Below are positions 15,001 to 24,300 of a stretch of DNA of 64,000 bases, piece after piece; position 1 is the first letter of the stretch, and each line of letters starts with the position of its first letter. The stretch is from Romanomermis culicivorax (taxonomy: Eukaryota; Nematoda; Enoplea; Mermithida; Mermithidae), in the NCBI GenBank assembly GCA_963922205.1, contig CAWUHX010000041.1:868001-932000 (forward strand). Direction: 5' to 3'. Below the pieces are notes generated by a model. It saw only the letters and a list, made by a program, of their open reading frames with translations, had not been told where the DNA came from and did not search any database. Both the position numbers and the translations under genes were made by a program.

Positions 15001-18000
15001 TATCTCTTATCATATCAGACGTGATTGGTAATAATACGCAAATTATCGCTAGTGGTCCAACAATTCAAAGTTCTTATAATGCGGAAGATGCGTTAGGAAT
15101 CATCAACAAGCTTTGTAAGCCGGATGAAATTCCAGAAACAGTCTTAGAATATTTGAGTAAGTTTATAGTGAGACCAATAGTTTTACTACTTTGTATCTGA
15201 GTTTTTGCAAAAGATAGTTGATAATATGACTTTTCTGCTGTCAATCTCATTATAAGGGGCGCATTTCCTGTGTGATAATCCAAATAAGGAGGAAGATCCA
15301 CAAAATTAGGGTCGTATTTGAATTTCACTGTTAGTTTTAGCAATGTAACGCAGGTATCGAAAGAGTACACGACTCACGAACTTTGTAATAGTATCAGTTG
15401 AGTCTGTTGAATCTGATGTGGCTTGGCACTTCCAATCGTTTTCGTAATTAGGTTATTTTATTCGATCACTCAGATCCAGATCTCCGTTCGTGTAAAAGAT
15501 GTTTTGGGTCATTGGGTCATATAGTGTAGAATACAATCCGGATTTTACTCTTATATCGCTCTATATATCCATACTCTGTTGAAAGGTATAATTTTAGAGA
15601 AAACTTCGTCAGTACCGCCACTAGATTCGTCGGCATTCAATCACGTGACCAACGTTTTAATCGGCCATAATGGTTTGGCTCTGAACGCTTGTAAAAATCA
15701 CCTCGAGCGAGTATACGATGTGGACTGTATCATTTTGTCAACAGACGTCGCTGGCAACGCGGCACCAATTGGCATTTTGGTAGCGCAATTTTTGAACAAA
15801 ATCGTCGAAGTGAACAATCGTGATAAATTCGATTGGCTAAAGCCGCCATTTTGCGAAGAAATTTTTAGCCAAAAATACGACGAACTACGTCACTTTCTAA
15901 TAGACAAATTATCAAAAGACAAATTCAAAATCGGCGTACTTTTCGGTGGTGAAACCACCGTCAAAGTGAGAGGCACGGGAAAAGGAGGTCGTAATCAAGA
16001 GATGGTGCTCGCATTCGCGATCAAGGTTTGTGTCCAGAGGTAACAATTCTTATTGGCTGCTTCGCAATCTATAGACTTCTCTGAAAACTCAAGATCAAGT
16101 GCTGCTATAGTACTAAAATTTACAAACCTCGGTATCATGAAAATGTTCCGCCAATTCTTCAAAAATCGCAGTAATATGCTGATTTATGCAAAAATTTGTC
16201 ATTTTCATATGTATATCGTTTATTTATATAGTTCGGATTTGATATTTTTAGTTTTAATTCAGGTCACATTATTCAGTTTAGCAAGCACATTTTCTGTAAT
16301 CAATATCCTCGTCATCCAGGAACCCTATTTAGTCACGTCCTATATTTCCATGTTATGTTCAACAAAAGAGATTCCAGTCTACGTTTTGTGTTAATCTGTC
16401 ACAGCATGGAAATTTGTTGGCACTGTTTTGCACGAGATTCACTGTATTCTGCTCAAAACTTACCTTTCAGTATCATCAATGCTTTTCATTGGCTTGGCAA
16501 GTTCAAATTGTGACAAAATCTATGTGTAAGGATAAGAAATCGATGAAAGTGTAAAAAATTCTTGAACGTATAATTTATCTGACAACTGTTAAAACAATAT
16601 CAACAAGTTTAGAAGTATGCTGAGACGCCAATTTTAAATTTTTCAATCTTTTTTCAGGCATGTCTTGAAAAATGAGCTGATTTATTGAAAAATGAGCTGA
16701 TTTACAAATTTTTAAAGGAATGTAATGAGCTTCAAATCTAGGAAAGAATTTGAAAGATGATACCGTATTCTATTGGCGTGCGCTTAAGTGAAATAATTCA
16801 GTTGTCGACCAGTGATGAAAAAGAATGTAGGAATTCCGATTACTAGAAGCGTCTGATGTTCTAACTACTCTTTATTCTTTAGCATTAATGTTTTACTAGA
16901 ACTTTAATCATGAAATATTCTAAAAAGCGAAAAAGCATCCATATTTAATTGAGTTCGTATTATGTAGGCGAAAAGATATCCAAGCACTCTTTCCATTCCT
17001 GTTTTAACTGCGCGTTGCATACAAATTTACTATCCTCAAACACGTGACGCGTCACTAGGATGCAAGACATTAGGACGCAGACAATAGGACGCAGACATTA
17101 GGACGCAGGGACATTAGGACGCAAGGACATTAGGACGCAGAAATTTAACCCCAGAATTTGTGAAAGTCAATCTGAAGGGTATTATTCACTGTTCTGGAGG
17201 CTCACTTAGAAGTGGGTTCAAAGAAACTGAAGAGTCTTGAATGCCTCCCACATTGCAACTTTTTCTGCTTTCGAATGAGTTTGAAAAGCAGTGTCAGTTC
17301 AGACATGGATAGAATATCTATTTATTTTTCAAAGCCTTAAGTACAATTCAGCTAAAAATCAAAATTGTATGAACACCTACGCATAAAATCAATTAAGTTC
17401 TGGTTTTCATAATCAGCTATGAGATTCCATAGACGTTGATTGATCAGCCGATGGATCGATTTCGTAAACATTGGAGGTTGATAGCCAGCATTAATCTGTT
17501 GCCTGTGAGTTTCCATTAGCGATTGCTCTACTCTAAGTGCTTCTATCAACGGGTAAATGGTAGGATGTTTCAAGCCAATTGTCATCTGAAAGAGATTATA
17601 ACTTTAGACAGCGTTTTGAAAACATGTTGCAGCTCAAAAAAATAGGTGGGGGAAGGCCAAAATTTGGGGGCAGTGGCTATTTTTTTAAATGAAATTTTTG
17701 CCCAAAAATGCAAGAAAAATTAATTTTCAACTAGAGATGCAAAAAAATATTACTTTTTTGGACCACAGATGTTTCCGAAATGTCAATTTCAAGTTAAAAC
17801 ATCGAAAAAGGTGCACTTTTTTCTAAAAAAATTTCGAAAAATTGGGACAGGTAAAGTTTTAAAAATCTGGGTGGGGTCCCAAAACCTGGAGATAGCTGGT
17901 CCTTGGGTGGGGGTCCCCCACCCATCCCCCTCATAAGATGTATGGCTTTTGTAAATTGAATAAGCAAATAGTGTGCATACCTGAAATGCACAGTGCCAAC

Positions 18001-20780
18001 CCTCGATATTGTTGTTTGTTCGTGGTAAACGATCAATGACCATTTGATGGCAATTCCATAGAGGCAGTAGAAACGTTGGATCGTGACGTCCATTTCATCT
18101 TAATCGGCTGATATAATTATCTTCAAAGTAATCCAGCACGACTAAAAAAGTATACTTTCCAATACAAACGGGATATTTTTATTAAAATTTTGTGTTTATG
18201 CAAGAGATCATTATCCTTTTTGAATACATCTTGTAAAGTTTCAAAACAACCAACGACATCAACAATTCGAACAAAGGCTAACGACACGATCATTTTTACA
18301 CTGGTTCTAAATTGTTCATCGACGAGATAATGCTGTTGAAAGCCTAAGCTTTGGACATGGCGCCAAACGTTTTGAGCTAGGTGAACAAAGCACCCATGAA
18401 CTTGAGCAGTTGGAAATTGTGCCTGAAAATAATCGCTTATTGTTGAGAACTGACAGAACATAAACATAATATATTACTTGTAAACTGTTTATTGCTGCCT
18501 GTTCAAAATCGCAAATTATCCTCTGGGGCTGAAGCACTCTGTTTCCAAACAGGGCGAATAAGACACGTCTATATAATTCTTGGGTCTTTATCGTCATTAG
18601 AACATAAATTTGTGGCAACAACGCATTTCCCAGGAAAGCATGAATTGACCACAATTGATAAAATAATTCTGGGCCCGGCACATGTTAAATGTGCCGTCGC
18701 AGCTCCACATCTGAAATAAAGAATGGCTAGTAACATGGTGTCTACAAGTATATTTGGCAATATCATAATACATCCACACTCTTGTCACTTTGGACAGTGA
18801 TAAAATTTCCCCAAAAGCTTTTAGATTCTATGAATTTCTTGGCTTTTAAACAATTGTATAGAATATATGTATATAGATATAGAATGGTACTTACAGTCTA
18901 CTGAATTTTTGGGCAATTTTATGACTTTTAGCTGTTGGGAAATTTATTTGACTAAAGTTAGAAATTTTCCAAAAAAGTAGAAATTCTGGGTGATCAGCCG
19001 AGATTCTGTTGACAGTCAGCCAGGGTTCTACAAGGGGTCAGACAGAACCCCCAGCAAATCCTTCTCTTCGTTAACATGTATGTTCACTACCATTGGAAAT
19101 GAAGAGCACACTAAGAAACATTTTATAAAAACGAAGTTTTAGAGCATTGTGATCACTTTTGAATAAGTTCTAACTACTTAATTTCAGTGAAAAAAATGTT
19201 ACTGTTTTCTTTAAAATTTCTTGGAAAATTTGAATACATTGAAATTTTCAAAATTTGGGTGGGGTACTGAAATCTGGGGGATAGCTGGCCGAACCGTCCC
19301 CTTTTACAACGCCAGCTTTGATTTTAGGTTTTAAGAAATAAGCTTGCCAAATTTTTCACAATAATTCAAAATTTTTTTTAAATTCACCTGACTGTTTTGT
19401 AGTGTAGATCCTATAAATGCCATTCTGAAAGTTTTCGATAATTGCATCCATAAGCTTTACCTTGCAATACAATTTCCCCTCGTGAAGAAACTTATCAAAA
19501 TTTTTACAAGATTTGACAACACCAGCCATATTATTAAAAAATTTAACAACTGAACTGCCAAAGGCGGTAGTTTTACCAGAAACTGAACAGGAAAACGATT
19601 CAATTTTTAGACAAAAAGAAAGCTGTGTATGTACCGTGGGAAACTAATGTTCAGTATATGTTTAAACGATATTGGAAAAGTCCCAAAACGCCACATCCTG
19701 GAGTCTTATGGAAAAAGTCTTACGAGCAGTTTGTTTTGCAAAATAATAGGGAACCATAAAACTTTAGTGGGAGCCAAAAAATAACAGAAAGTGCTAGAAT
19801 TGTAAAAATTCATCAATATTTGTTTCTCTCATGTTAGCATTTGGACATGCAAATGGATCAGGTGTGTCACTGGATCTCGAAAAGATAAGGGCTTGATTTT
19901 TCTTGAGTGTCACTTTCTCTCATTAGAAAAAATTAAATCATAAACACGAAATAGTACATTATTAACACATATCTTTCATATAATAAAATTAATGCTGGGA
20001 AAAATTTCCATGCAGCAATAAATTCGATTTTTTGTGACACGATTATATGTTTTAACGTCCTCGGATGTTAAAAGTTCTGCGTCCTAGTGTCTTTGCGTCC
20101 TAATGTCCTTGCGTCCTAATGTCCTGCGTCCTAATGTCCTTGCGTCCCAATGTCCTGCGTCCTAATGTTCCTGCGTCCTAATGTCTGCGTCCTAACGGCA
20201 TAGCGCCCCTCAAACATGCTGCGTTTCACTTTTCATCGTCAATTAATAGTGTCGTGAATTTTTCATAATAGAACATTTAAGAGTCTCTTTCACACTATAA
20301 TTTAAAAAAGATAGATTGTATTATTTTGGACCATTCTGTTGCTTTAAAAGATGTCAGGCGATCTAAATAGGCTAAAATGTGCAAAAATCAAATCAATTTA
20401 CGTAGAAACATGCAACTAAAATTCAAACTACCAAAAATTTTGATTTTTCAATAAACAAGAACTTTTGCTTGCCTAGCACTGACCTCAAAACTGCTCTTCT
20501 TTTCAGAATATATGCCCTATCGGAAATCAACTTCGCGTTTGCCAGTATGGGTACGGATGGCCAAGATGGCCCTACGGACGCTGCCGGTGCAATCGTGACA
20601 AAAAATCTGCTAGATCGATGGTCGTCGCGCCGAAATGTCAAAAAAATGAAGACGTACTTGGCCAACAACGACAGCTATAACTTTTTCTATAATGTGGACT
20701 CTTCGTCTTTCGTTCATTTCAAACCCGGATTTACCGGTACTAACGTCATGGATATGCAAGTTTTACTCGTGTACAAGTGA
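1..20780 (+). CDS. GLYCTK: Glycerate 2-kinase (class II), 5' partial, six exons
   Basis: Phosphorylates D-glycerate with ATP in serine and fructose catabolism. Coding exons: <1-175, 8901-9052, 10732-10907, 14997-15156, 15598-16039, 20507-20780 (stop TGA 20778-20780). Every junction is GT..AG and all phases agree, giving 458 residues in the window. The vertebrate enzyme has about 523, so about 60 N-terminal residues lie upstream. Landmarks in order: VVGFGKAAYGMA (exon 1), EGARNNIPD and LISG|GGSALLPCPPSG across exons 2-3, LNTVRQKLSDLKGGGLA, ISDVIGNNTQIIASGPT (exon 4), FGGETTVKVRGTGKGGRNQE (exon 5), GTDGQDGPTDAAGA and TGTNVMD near the C-terminus. This covers the DUF4147 N-terminal domain and the MOFRL C-terminal domain. 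The exon 5 donor at 16040 (CAGAG|GTAACA) was chosen over GTTTGT at 16026 because only it restores phase into exon 6. The introns are large and carry a nested gene and a MULE transposon. Confidence 0.93.
313..480 (+). repeat. Dispersed repeat R1, copy 1
   Basis: About 168 bases that recur in the same orientation at 5523-5690. Shared blocks include the GAGGGGGTATTACCCC stretch, CCTAAAGTCCT and CATTTAGCTACA. A weaker relative starts near 60428. No coding content. Confidence 0.7.
490..1120 (+). repeat. Dispersed repeat R2, copy 1, ending in two minisatellite units
   Basis: This is a diverged copy of 49035-50290. Shared blocks include AGAGCCAAAACG, GCTCGGTGGGGCCCCAAAAA and CCTAAGCATCTTGGGG. At 980-1110 it carries about two units of the ATTCAATGGACGCGGTCAC-type minisatellite that is greatly expanded in the other copy. 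It lies in GLYCTK intron 1. Confidence 0.75.
1870..3145. mobile_element. Non-autonomous DNA transposon with long (about 140 bp) inverted ends
   Basis: The left arm at about 1870-2016 reads as the reverse complement of about 3001-3145. The clearest shared block is GGGCGATATCTCAATTTCTG followed by ATCCACTCCAAACATAAACC. Interior frames on the minus strand (2434-2619, 2604-2891) show no recognisable transposase. A related interior piece (GAGCCTTC..ATAATTTTG, AAAAGTTT) recurs near 56555-56610. Exact outer ends and target duplication are not resolved. Confidence 0.7.
3367..3784 (-). CDS. Small protein of 44 residues nested in GLYCTK intron 1
   Basis: Two coding exons on the strand opposite GLYCTK: 3784-3752 (ATG 3784-3782) and 3468-3367 (stop TGA). 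The donor is GAG|GTGAGA and the acceptor CCAGAG|AAAGG, both phase 0. The product starts MTNKKLSRLKE and ends LVVLKNKPAD; the middle contains GGTQANFDPNRVKIEAND. It is charged and soluble, with no signal peptide or membrane span. An in-frame TGA lies just upstream of the ATG. A probable untranslated leader exon ends with a strong donor GTAAGT at 4419-4414, and an acceptor (TTTCAG) lies just upstream of the ATG exon. I do not recognise the family. An acceptor two bases upstream would shift the frame and end after about 22 residues; that version looks less protein-like. Confidence 0.45.
3752..4500 (-). other. Possible 5' leader exon and intron of the nested small gene
   Basis: Reading leftward from about 4500, a relatively GC-rich stretch ends in AAAAAGGATG followed by GTAAGTATT (donor at 4419). 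The next acceptor in this strand, TTTCAG, lies shortly upstream of the ATG exon at 3784. Together they look like a non-coding first exon plus a roughly 600-base intron. Open frames at 3806-4003 and 4072-4368 are then intronic and show no domain. The right edge at about 4519 abuts the transposon at 4527. Confidence 0.3.
4527..5984. mobile_element. Foldback-like element with tandem-repeat inverted arms (unit CAATTCGCCCC)
   Basis: The left arm (4533-4670) holds about nine imperfect units of ATTCGCCCC(C) type. The right arm (5875-5984) holds the same array in reverse complement (GGGGGCGAATT). The direct repeat TATAAATG sits at 4519-4526 and 5985-5992, so it is a likely 8-bp (perhaps 9 with one mismatch) target duplication. 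A purine-rich A/G tract occupies 4862-5055. No transposase is seen inside. A copy of repeat R1 lies at 5523-5690. Confidence 0.8.
5523..5690 (+). repeat. Dispersed repeat R1, copy 2, inside the CAATTCGCCCC foldback element
   Basis: Parallel to 313-480, with the same order of blocks (GAGGGGGTATTACCCC, CCTAAAGTCCT, CATTTAGCTACACT). Its position within another element means it is either part of that element or a nested insertion. Confidence 0.7.
6007..6731 (+). mobile_element. Mariner-like MITE (CAGGGTGAGCC ends), copy 1
   Basis: Begins CAGGGTGAGCCAAAAAAAGC and ends with its reverse complement, with TA on each side (6005-6006 and 6732-6733). It is 725 bases. The inverted ends are about 40 bases, with looser similarity further in. 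No intact transposase is visible. TA target duplications and this end sequence fit the Tc1/mariner superfamily. A second copy in reverse orientation lies at 61981-62722. Confidence 0.85.
6740..8890. other. GLYCTK intron 1 remainder; no supported gene
   Basis: Two stretches look mildly coding. One is a plus-strand frame at 7090-7323. The other is a minus-strand stretch at 8217-8410 that ends in a GTGAGT donor and is open in two frames. Neither has a recognisable domain or a spliced partner. The ATTAATCGGAGAT-like motifs around 8400-8510 also occur near 1220, so part of this stretch is repeat. Otherwise AT-rich and unremarkable. Confidence 0.4.
9366..10112. repeat. Purine tract followed by tandem array of GGGAATTCGCTCAATT units
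   Basis: From 9366 to about 9890 the plus strand is almost all A and G. It is followed by about twelve imperfect 16-17 base units alternating GGGAATTCGCTCA and TTGGGAATCGCTCA (9899-10112). This is the same tract-plus-array arrangement as the foldback elements elsewhere, but I find no inverted partner array in the window. It may be a solo arm. Confidence 0.65.
10330..10600 (+). repeat. Dispersed repeat R3, copy just upstream of GLYCTK exon 3
   Basis: About 270 bases recurring at 11355-11620 (same orientation) and at 13570-13840, about 43640-43890 and 55625-55875 (opposite). Shared blocks include AGAAGTAACATCAAAAC, TTTTTGTTA and CAGCAGAATTTC. No coding content. This copy ends less than 140 bases before exon 3. 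Confidence 0.65.
11355..13940. mobile_element. 2.6 kb element with about 500-bp inverted arms built on repeat R3
   Basis: The left arm at 11355-11860 and right arm at about 13340-13940 are reverse complements along most of their length. Matching blocks include GAAGCTCATATTTT with AATATGAGCTTTAAAA, GAAATTGTGCAAATTACA, and TTTCCAAGAAAATCA with TGATTTTCTTGGAAA. The arms include R3. The loop contains a second, unrelated inverted-repeat element. No transposase is visible. It lies in GLYCTK intron 3. Confidence 0.6.
11932..13022. mobile_element. Nested inverted-repeat element (AGGAGCCATTTGGCTCCT arms)
   Basis: The left end (11932-12040) and right end (12930-13022) share GGCTTTTTTTT, GGTCTAGGAGCCATTT and GGCTCCT in inverted order. 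It lies within the loop of the 11355-13940 element, so it probably inserted later. The interior contains a short GC-rich hairpin-like motif (CGGCGCTTCGCGCCGG) near 12140. Confidence 0.6.
14573..14825. mobile_element. TATAGTCTG-family palindromic MITE
   Basis: Starts TATAGTCTATTTTTCTTGAA and ends AAAAAAGACTATA, about 250 bases. Internal blocks GTAAACGATTTT, GACAGTACTGA and GTGAAAAGCAAGTAGTA recur in the other short copies. It sits in GLYCTK intron 3, shortly upstream of exon 4. Confidence 0.7.
17352..18710 (-). pseudogene. MULE transposase, decayed
   Basis: Cut-and-paste transposase of the Mutator-like group. Minus-strand blocks in order: 18710-18478 with DGTFN then PELFYQLWSIHAFLGN and ICDFEQAAINSL; 18422-18156 with AQVHGCFVHLAQNVWRHVQ; 18141-17981 with LDYFEDNYIS, LPRTNNNIEGWHCAFQ; 17585-17352 with LKHPTIYPLIEALRVEQ and QQINAGYQPP. 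The presumed catalytic triad is visible as D in DGTF, D in CDFEQA and E in NIEGWH. Clear GT..AG introns lie at 18477-18423 and 17980-17586. It is broken by a one-base frameshift near 18680 and an in-frame TGA at 18097-18095 in place of an arginine. The junction near 18150 is unclear. A minus-strand ATG at 19529 may begin the N-terminal exon. Confidence 0.85.
17640..17945. repeat. G/C-run-rich repeat inside the transposase intron
   Basis: Contains TGGGTGGGG..CCCCACCCA-type runs and CTGGAGATAGCTGG. A related stretch is at 19250-19310 (AAATTTGGGTGGGG, GGGGGATAGCTGGCC). It is non-coding and lies in the last transposase intron. Confidence 0.4.
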
Positions 20781-20793
20781 ATTAATGAAAAAT

Positions 20794-20799
20794 AATAAA
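20794..20799 (+). terminator. Polyadenylation signal of GLYCTK
   Basis: AATAAA 14 bases after the GLYCTK stop codon. Position and sequence fit a cleavage signal; a very short 3' UTR is inferred. Confidence 0.5.
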
Positions 20800-21339
20800 G
20801 CCAAATTCAGTTTTTATAACAATGAGAGAATACTCGTGACAAAGACTTCCCTTTTTATATTTTTTATCCATAACGACGAGTGTTTGCTATTCTTTTTTCT
20901 CATAATTTTTCTTTCTTTTTTTGCCTCGATTCTTTTTTCGTCTCTTATACTTCTTCAATTTTTTTGGCGTAAAACATGTTTTCAGCCTTCTTGAATATAT
21001 AGGAGCAATATCGGTACAGAAATAAGACAACATTTTCTCGCATGCTCCTATGCTTTAAAGGTCTAAGCCTCATCATCAACGTTCCAAGTTATCGATCCAA
21101 ATGTAAAATCTATAAAACGTTGAGGTCTCATTGGAGACAGCAGAACTATATATTGTCTTCAAAACTGACAATTTTTCAACTTACTGCTCTTCTGTAGGTA
21201 TGCACGCTGTACCGCTGTTTTTAGCTCACTTTGGCTGCGGACTATTTGGGATACGAGGAGGTCATTTGCTCAAAAACATATTAAATTGTTTTTAAATTCG
21301 CTGTAACATGATCCGAATTCAGTCAAGAAAGTTCTTATA

Positions 21340-24300
21340 ATGTTTTACACTGTTTTTGTTGCGCTGATTATTGTCTGCAAGTTCGACTACTCGCTTAGCA
21401 AAAAAGTGCCGTTTACGCCAAAAGAGTAAGAGCTGATGCAGTTAAAGTTGGCCACACCACCACTTTAGAATTTTTTATATAATAATTTACAGTGAAAACC
21501 CTATGTTTTTAATACATATTTGAGTCATTTGTAGTTTTACAAGCATTTTTTTAAAGAGAGACTAGGTATTTGGGATTCCTCACTTCCCTGACGAATGATA
21601 TGGTTTTTATATTTGTTTTGCAATGAAAATTATTTTACAGAGTTGGACAATGGGCGACTAATCTTGGTGAAGAATTATATAGATTAGCCATGTTTTCTAC
21701 CGGTGCCGCAGAAGTTGTTCAGGTGATTTTGGTCTGTGTGAACCTGTAAAGTTCTAAAGAACTCGACTGATTTTGAGATTTATTTTTTGTGAATTGTGGA
21801 AGAATTATTCATGCTGTTTGACGATGCTTAAAATCAAAACATATTAATGATTGTTATGTCAATGCAATGTTCAGTGCACGCCATAAGCTACTAAAGCAGG
21901 TACAGTCCGTGTTCTGTTGGGACAACAGTCATTTTCTATTGAATCTAAAAATCAAATTTTATCACAGAACATATAATTTTTCAGAGATATAGGGACGAAA
22001 ACGCCAGGGTGGAAAAATACGATCCAGAGGACGTTCTGGACGTCATGGCCGAGAGACTGTCAAACTATTTGGACCGGCGTAGAACTTTGGCGCAAGTGAT
22101 TCCTCTGTCGTTTCACATTCGAGTACTTTCAGCGTTTATATTACAACTTTATAGAAACTTAAGTCGAGTCTTGAAGTAGGGAGCAGCGTTTACAAGCCGC
22201 CCAGCAAAGATTTATTGAACAGCTTGGATTGTTATAACGGAACAGTTACGGAGAGACTTCAATGTATAGAAAAAGTTGTGCGATTCGACGTAAGTAGAAA
22301 AAATTCAGATAAAAATAAATATACACACAAATTTTAACAGATTTTCTTGTACATCGTGTTCGTCCGTCCTCTAGTTATTTATTTCTTATTCTACATCTTT
22401 TTCCTATTTCTTATCATTTACTTTTGCTTGTGTATTGCATTTTCACCCTTTCACTTTCGTCAGCTCTTCTGTACATTTCTCTTTACCGGTAAATAAACCA
22501 TCTTCGATGCCAAATTTTATTCAATGTTAGAAACTTGTCCAGTGGGAGGCGTTGTCGACCAAAATGGGAAAATTAGTATACCGTTTTTTACTTCAGTTGG
22601 AATGTAAAACGGTAGAATATTGTCACCATATTCGGACTTCTTGAGCTCGAGCCTATTGACTTTTTACTAAATGGAATTTTTCTGTGGTGGGGATATTCAT
22701 GCCATCTTCCTTTCGGCAAAATTTTGTTAATTACAGTAAGAACTTATTCTGCAAGATATGCTAGTTGATGCTGCTCCATAACATAAATTCTAAACTGTTC
22801 TAATGGTACGGCTTAAGAGGAACGCTTTTCCTCATGATTTCCTTGATAATTTCTCCTAAATCAAAATATTAAATGGTGTTTTATCCCGTATAGCTTCTCT
22901 GCTTGCATAATATTTGAAAACCGAGTGTTAAGGCCCTGTCATACTTCACCGCGCGGTACCGCTTTTGAAGTATGAATAGGTTTTTGTAATTTTTGCGGCG
23001 CCGCGCGGCGCCCCATCAGGTTTCAACTAAACCAATACACATTTTTTGAGAAGAGCACCGCGCGGCGCCGCCTCTTAGTATGAATAGGACAACCGGCGCC
23101 GCGCGGTGAAGTATGACAGGGCCTTTACAGTATACAGAACAATGTTTTCTGGCCTATTTCAATTTTCCTCGAATTTTTTTTTCGAATTGAACTGGTAAGA
23201 ACTTTGATACTATCTTACAGTATCGTTTTGTCGACGCAAGACCGGACGACGTTTACAAGGATCCGGAATTTATGTCGGCGGACAATGCCACGCCGACCAA
23301 TTTCCAAATTCGCGGTGTACCCAACCCTAATTTCTACAATTTGAGCGTCGATACGAATAAATCGGCGGTTCATGTTCCCACGCCGATTTATAAATACAGT
23401 TGAGTTTCTCAGTTCCATCAAGGATTCATATTTGCAGCTGTGCCAAAAACCATTATGTAGAGAGGCAAAAGTAGCTTATCCGATGCTCTGAAATATATTC
23501 TGCGGATTCTCTTTCTCCAATAAGATTAAAAGAAAATATATTTTGTGTCCAATATATAACCTTTCAGTGTTTCCATATTTATGATATAGATACGTAAAAC
23601 AATTTACTTTCAGATCCTTTACTCCTGGAGGAAATTCATTGGTCCGGCTTTTATTTGGATTTCATTTTCAAAGACAATCGTCAAAACGACTTTCCCGGCG
23701 CCAGTTGGCAATTTTATTGTTCGAAAAACGGTTTCATGCGCTTTTACCCGGCCTTCGGTTGGAATTTGGAAATGGTGGGCAATAGAAGCCCTATTGATTT
23801 GTTCGATTGCCGGAACGCTGAATGGTGAGCTAGGGTAGTTTTTCTTACAAATTCCAACAGGTGTGATCAGTAACTGATTTTTTCTCTAAAAATTTCATGG
23901 AAAATACGAACGCCTCCTAGACACCATATAGAATTCGATTTCGGGTTTATCGATTCTCGAAAATATCAAATTTCTGCTTATGGAGAACAAAAGGCAGAGC
24001 AACATTAAATGCCCTTATCGTTTTCTAAACTATTTCTTCAATGAAGCTTGATAACAAACCAAAATACGCGTTCAGTTGCAGCTGACTTTCGTTTCCAACC
24101 GTTTTTTGATTTTCAGATGATTTCTGTACTTTCTTTTAGTTGATTTTCGATTCCATTGTATATTTCAGGTATATCGATGCAGCGACCAACACCAAAAATG
24201 TTATCATTTTACTGGACATGAGCGGCTCAATGTTTGGCCAACGATATGAAATAGCTAAGCAAACTATCGAGTCTATTCTGGAAACGTTGTCCGAAAATGA

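Larger units (their letters stand above)
17043..20207 (-). mobile_element. MULE (Mutator-like) transposon with tandem-repeat inverted arms
   Basis: The left arm (17055-17141) is a tandem array of ACATTAGGACGCA units. The right arm (20076-20197) is the same array in reverse complement (TGCGTCCTAATGT), about nine units. A 9-bp direct repeat CCTCAAACA flanks the element (17034-17042 and 20208-20216). That length is the usual Mutator-superfamily target duplication. A degenerate MULE transposase lies inside on the minus strand. The element is 3165 bases and sits in GLYCTK intron 5. The arm tips are less well matched than the arrays. Confidence 0.85.

Noticed and set aside
16053-16394. Plus-strand 113-codon frame after GLYCTK exon 5
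   Set aside because: AT-rich hydrophobic translation typical of intron sequence; the GLYCTK phase requires splicing from 16039 to 20507.
21190-21260. Earlier ATG near 21198 as alpha2delta start
   Set aside because: Its frame does not reach the signal-peptide exon in phase; the ATG at 21340 gives a hydrophobic signal sequence and a phase-correct donor.
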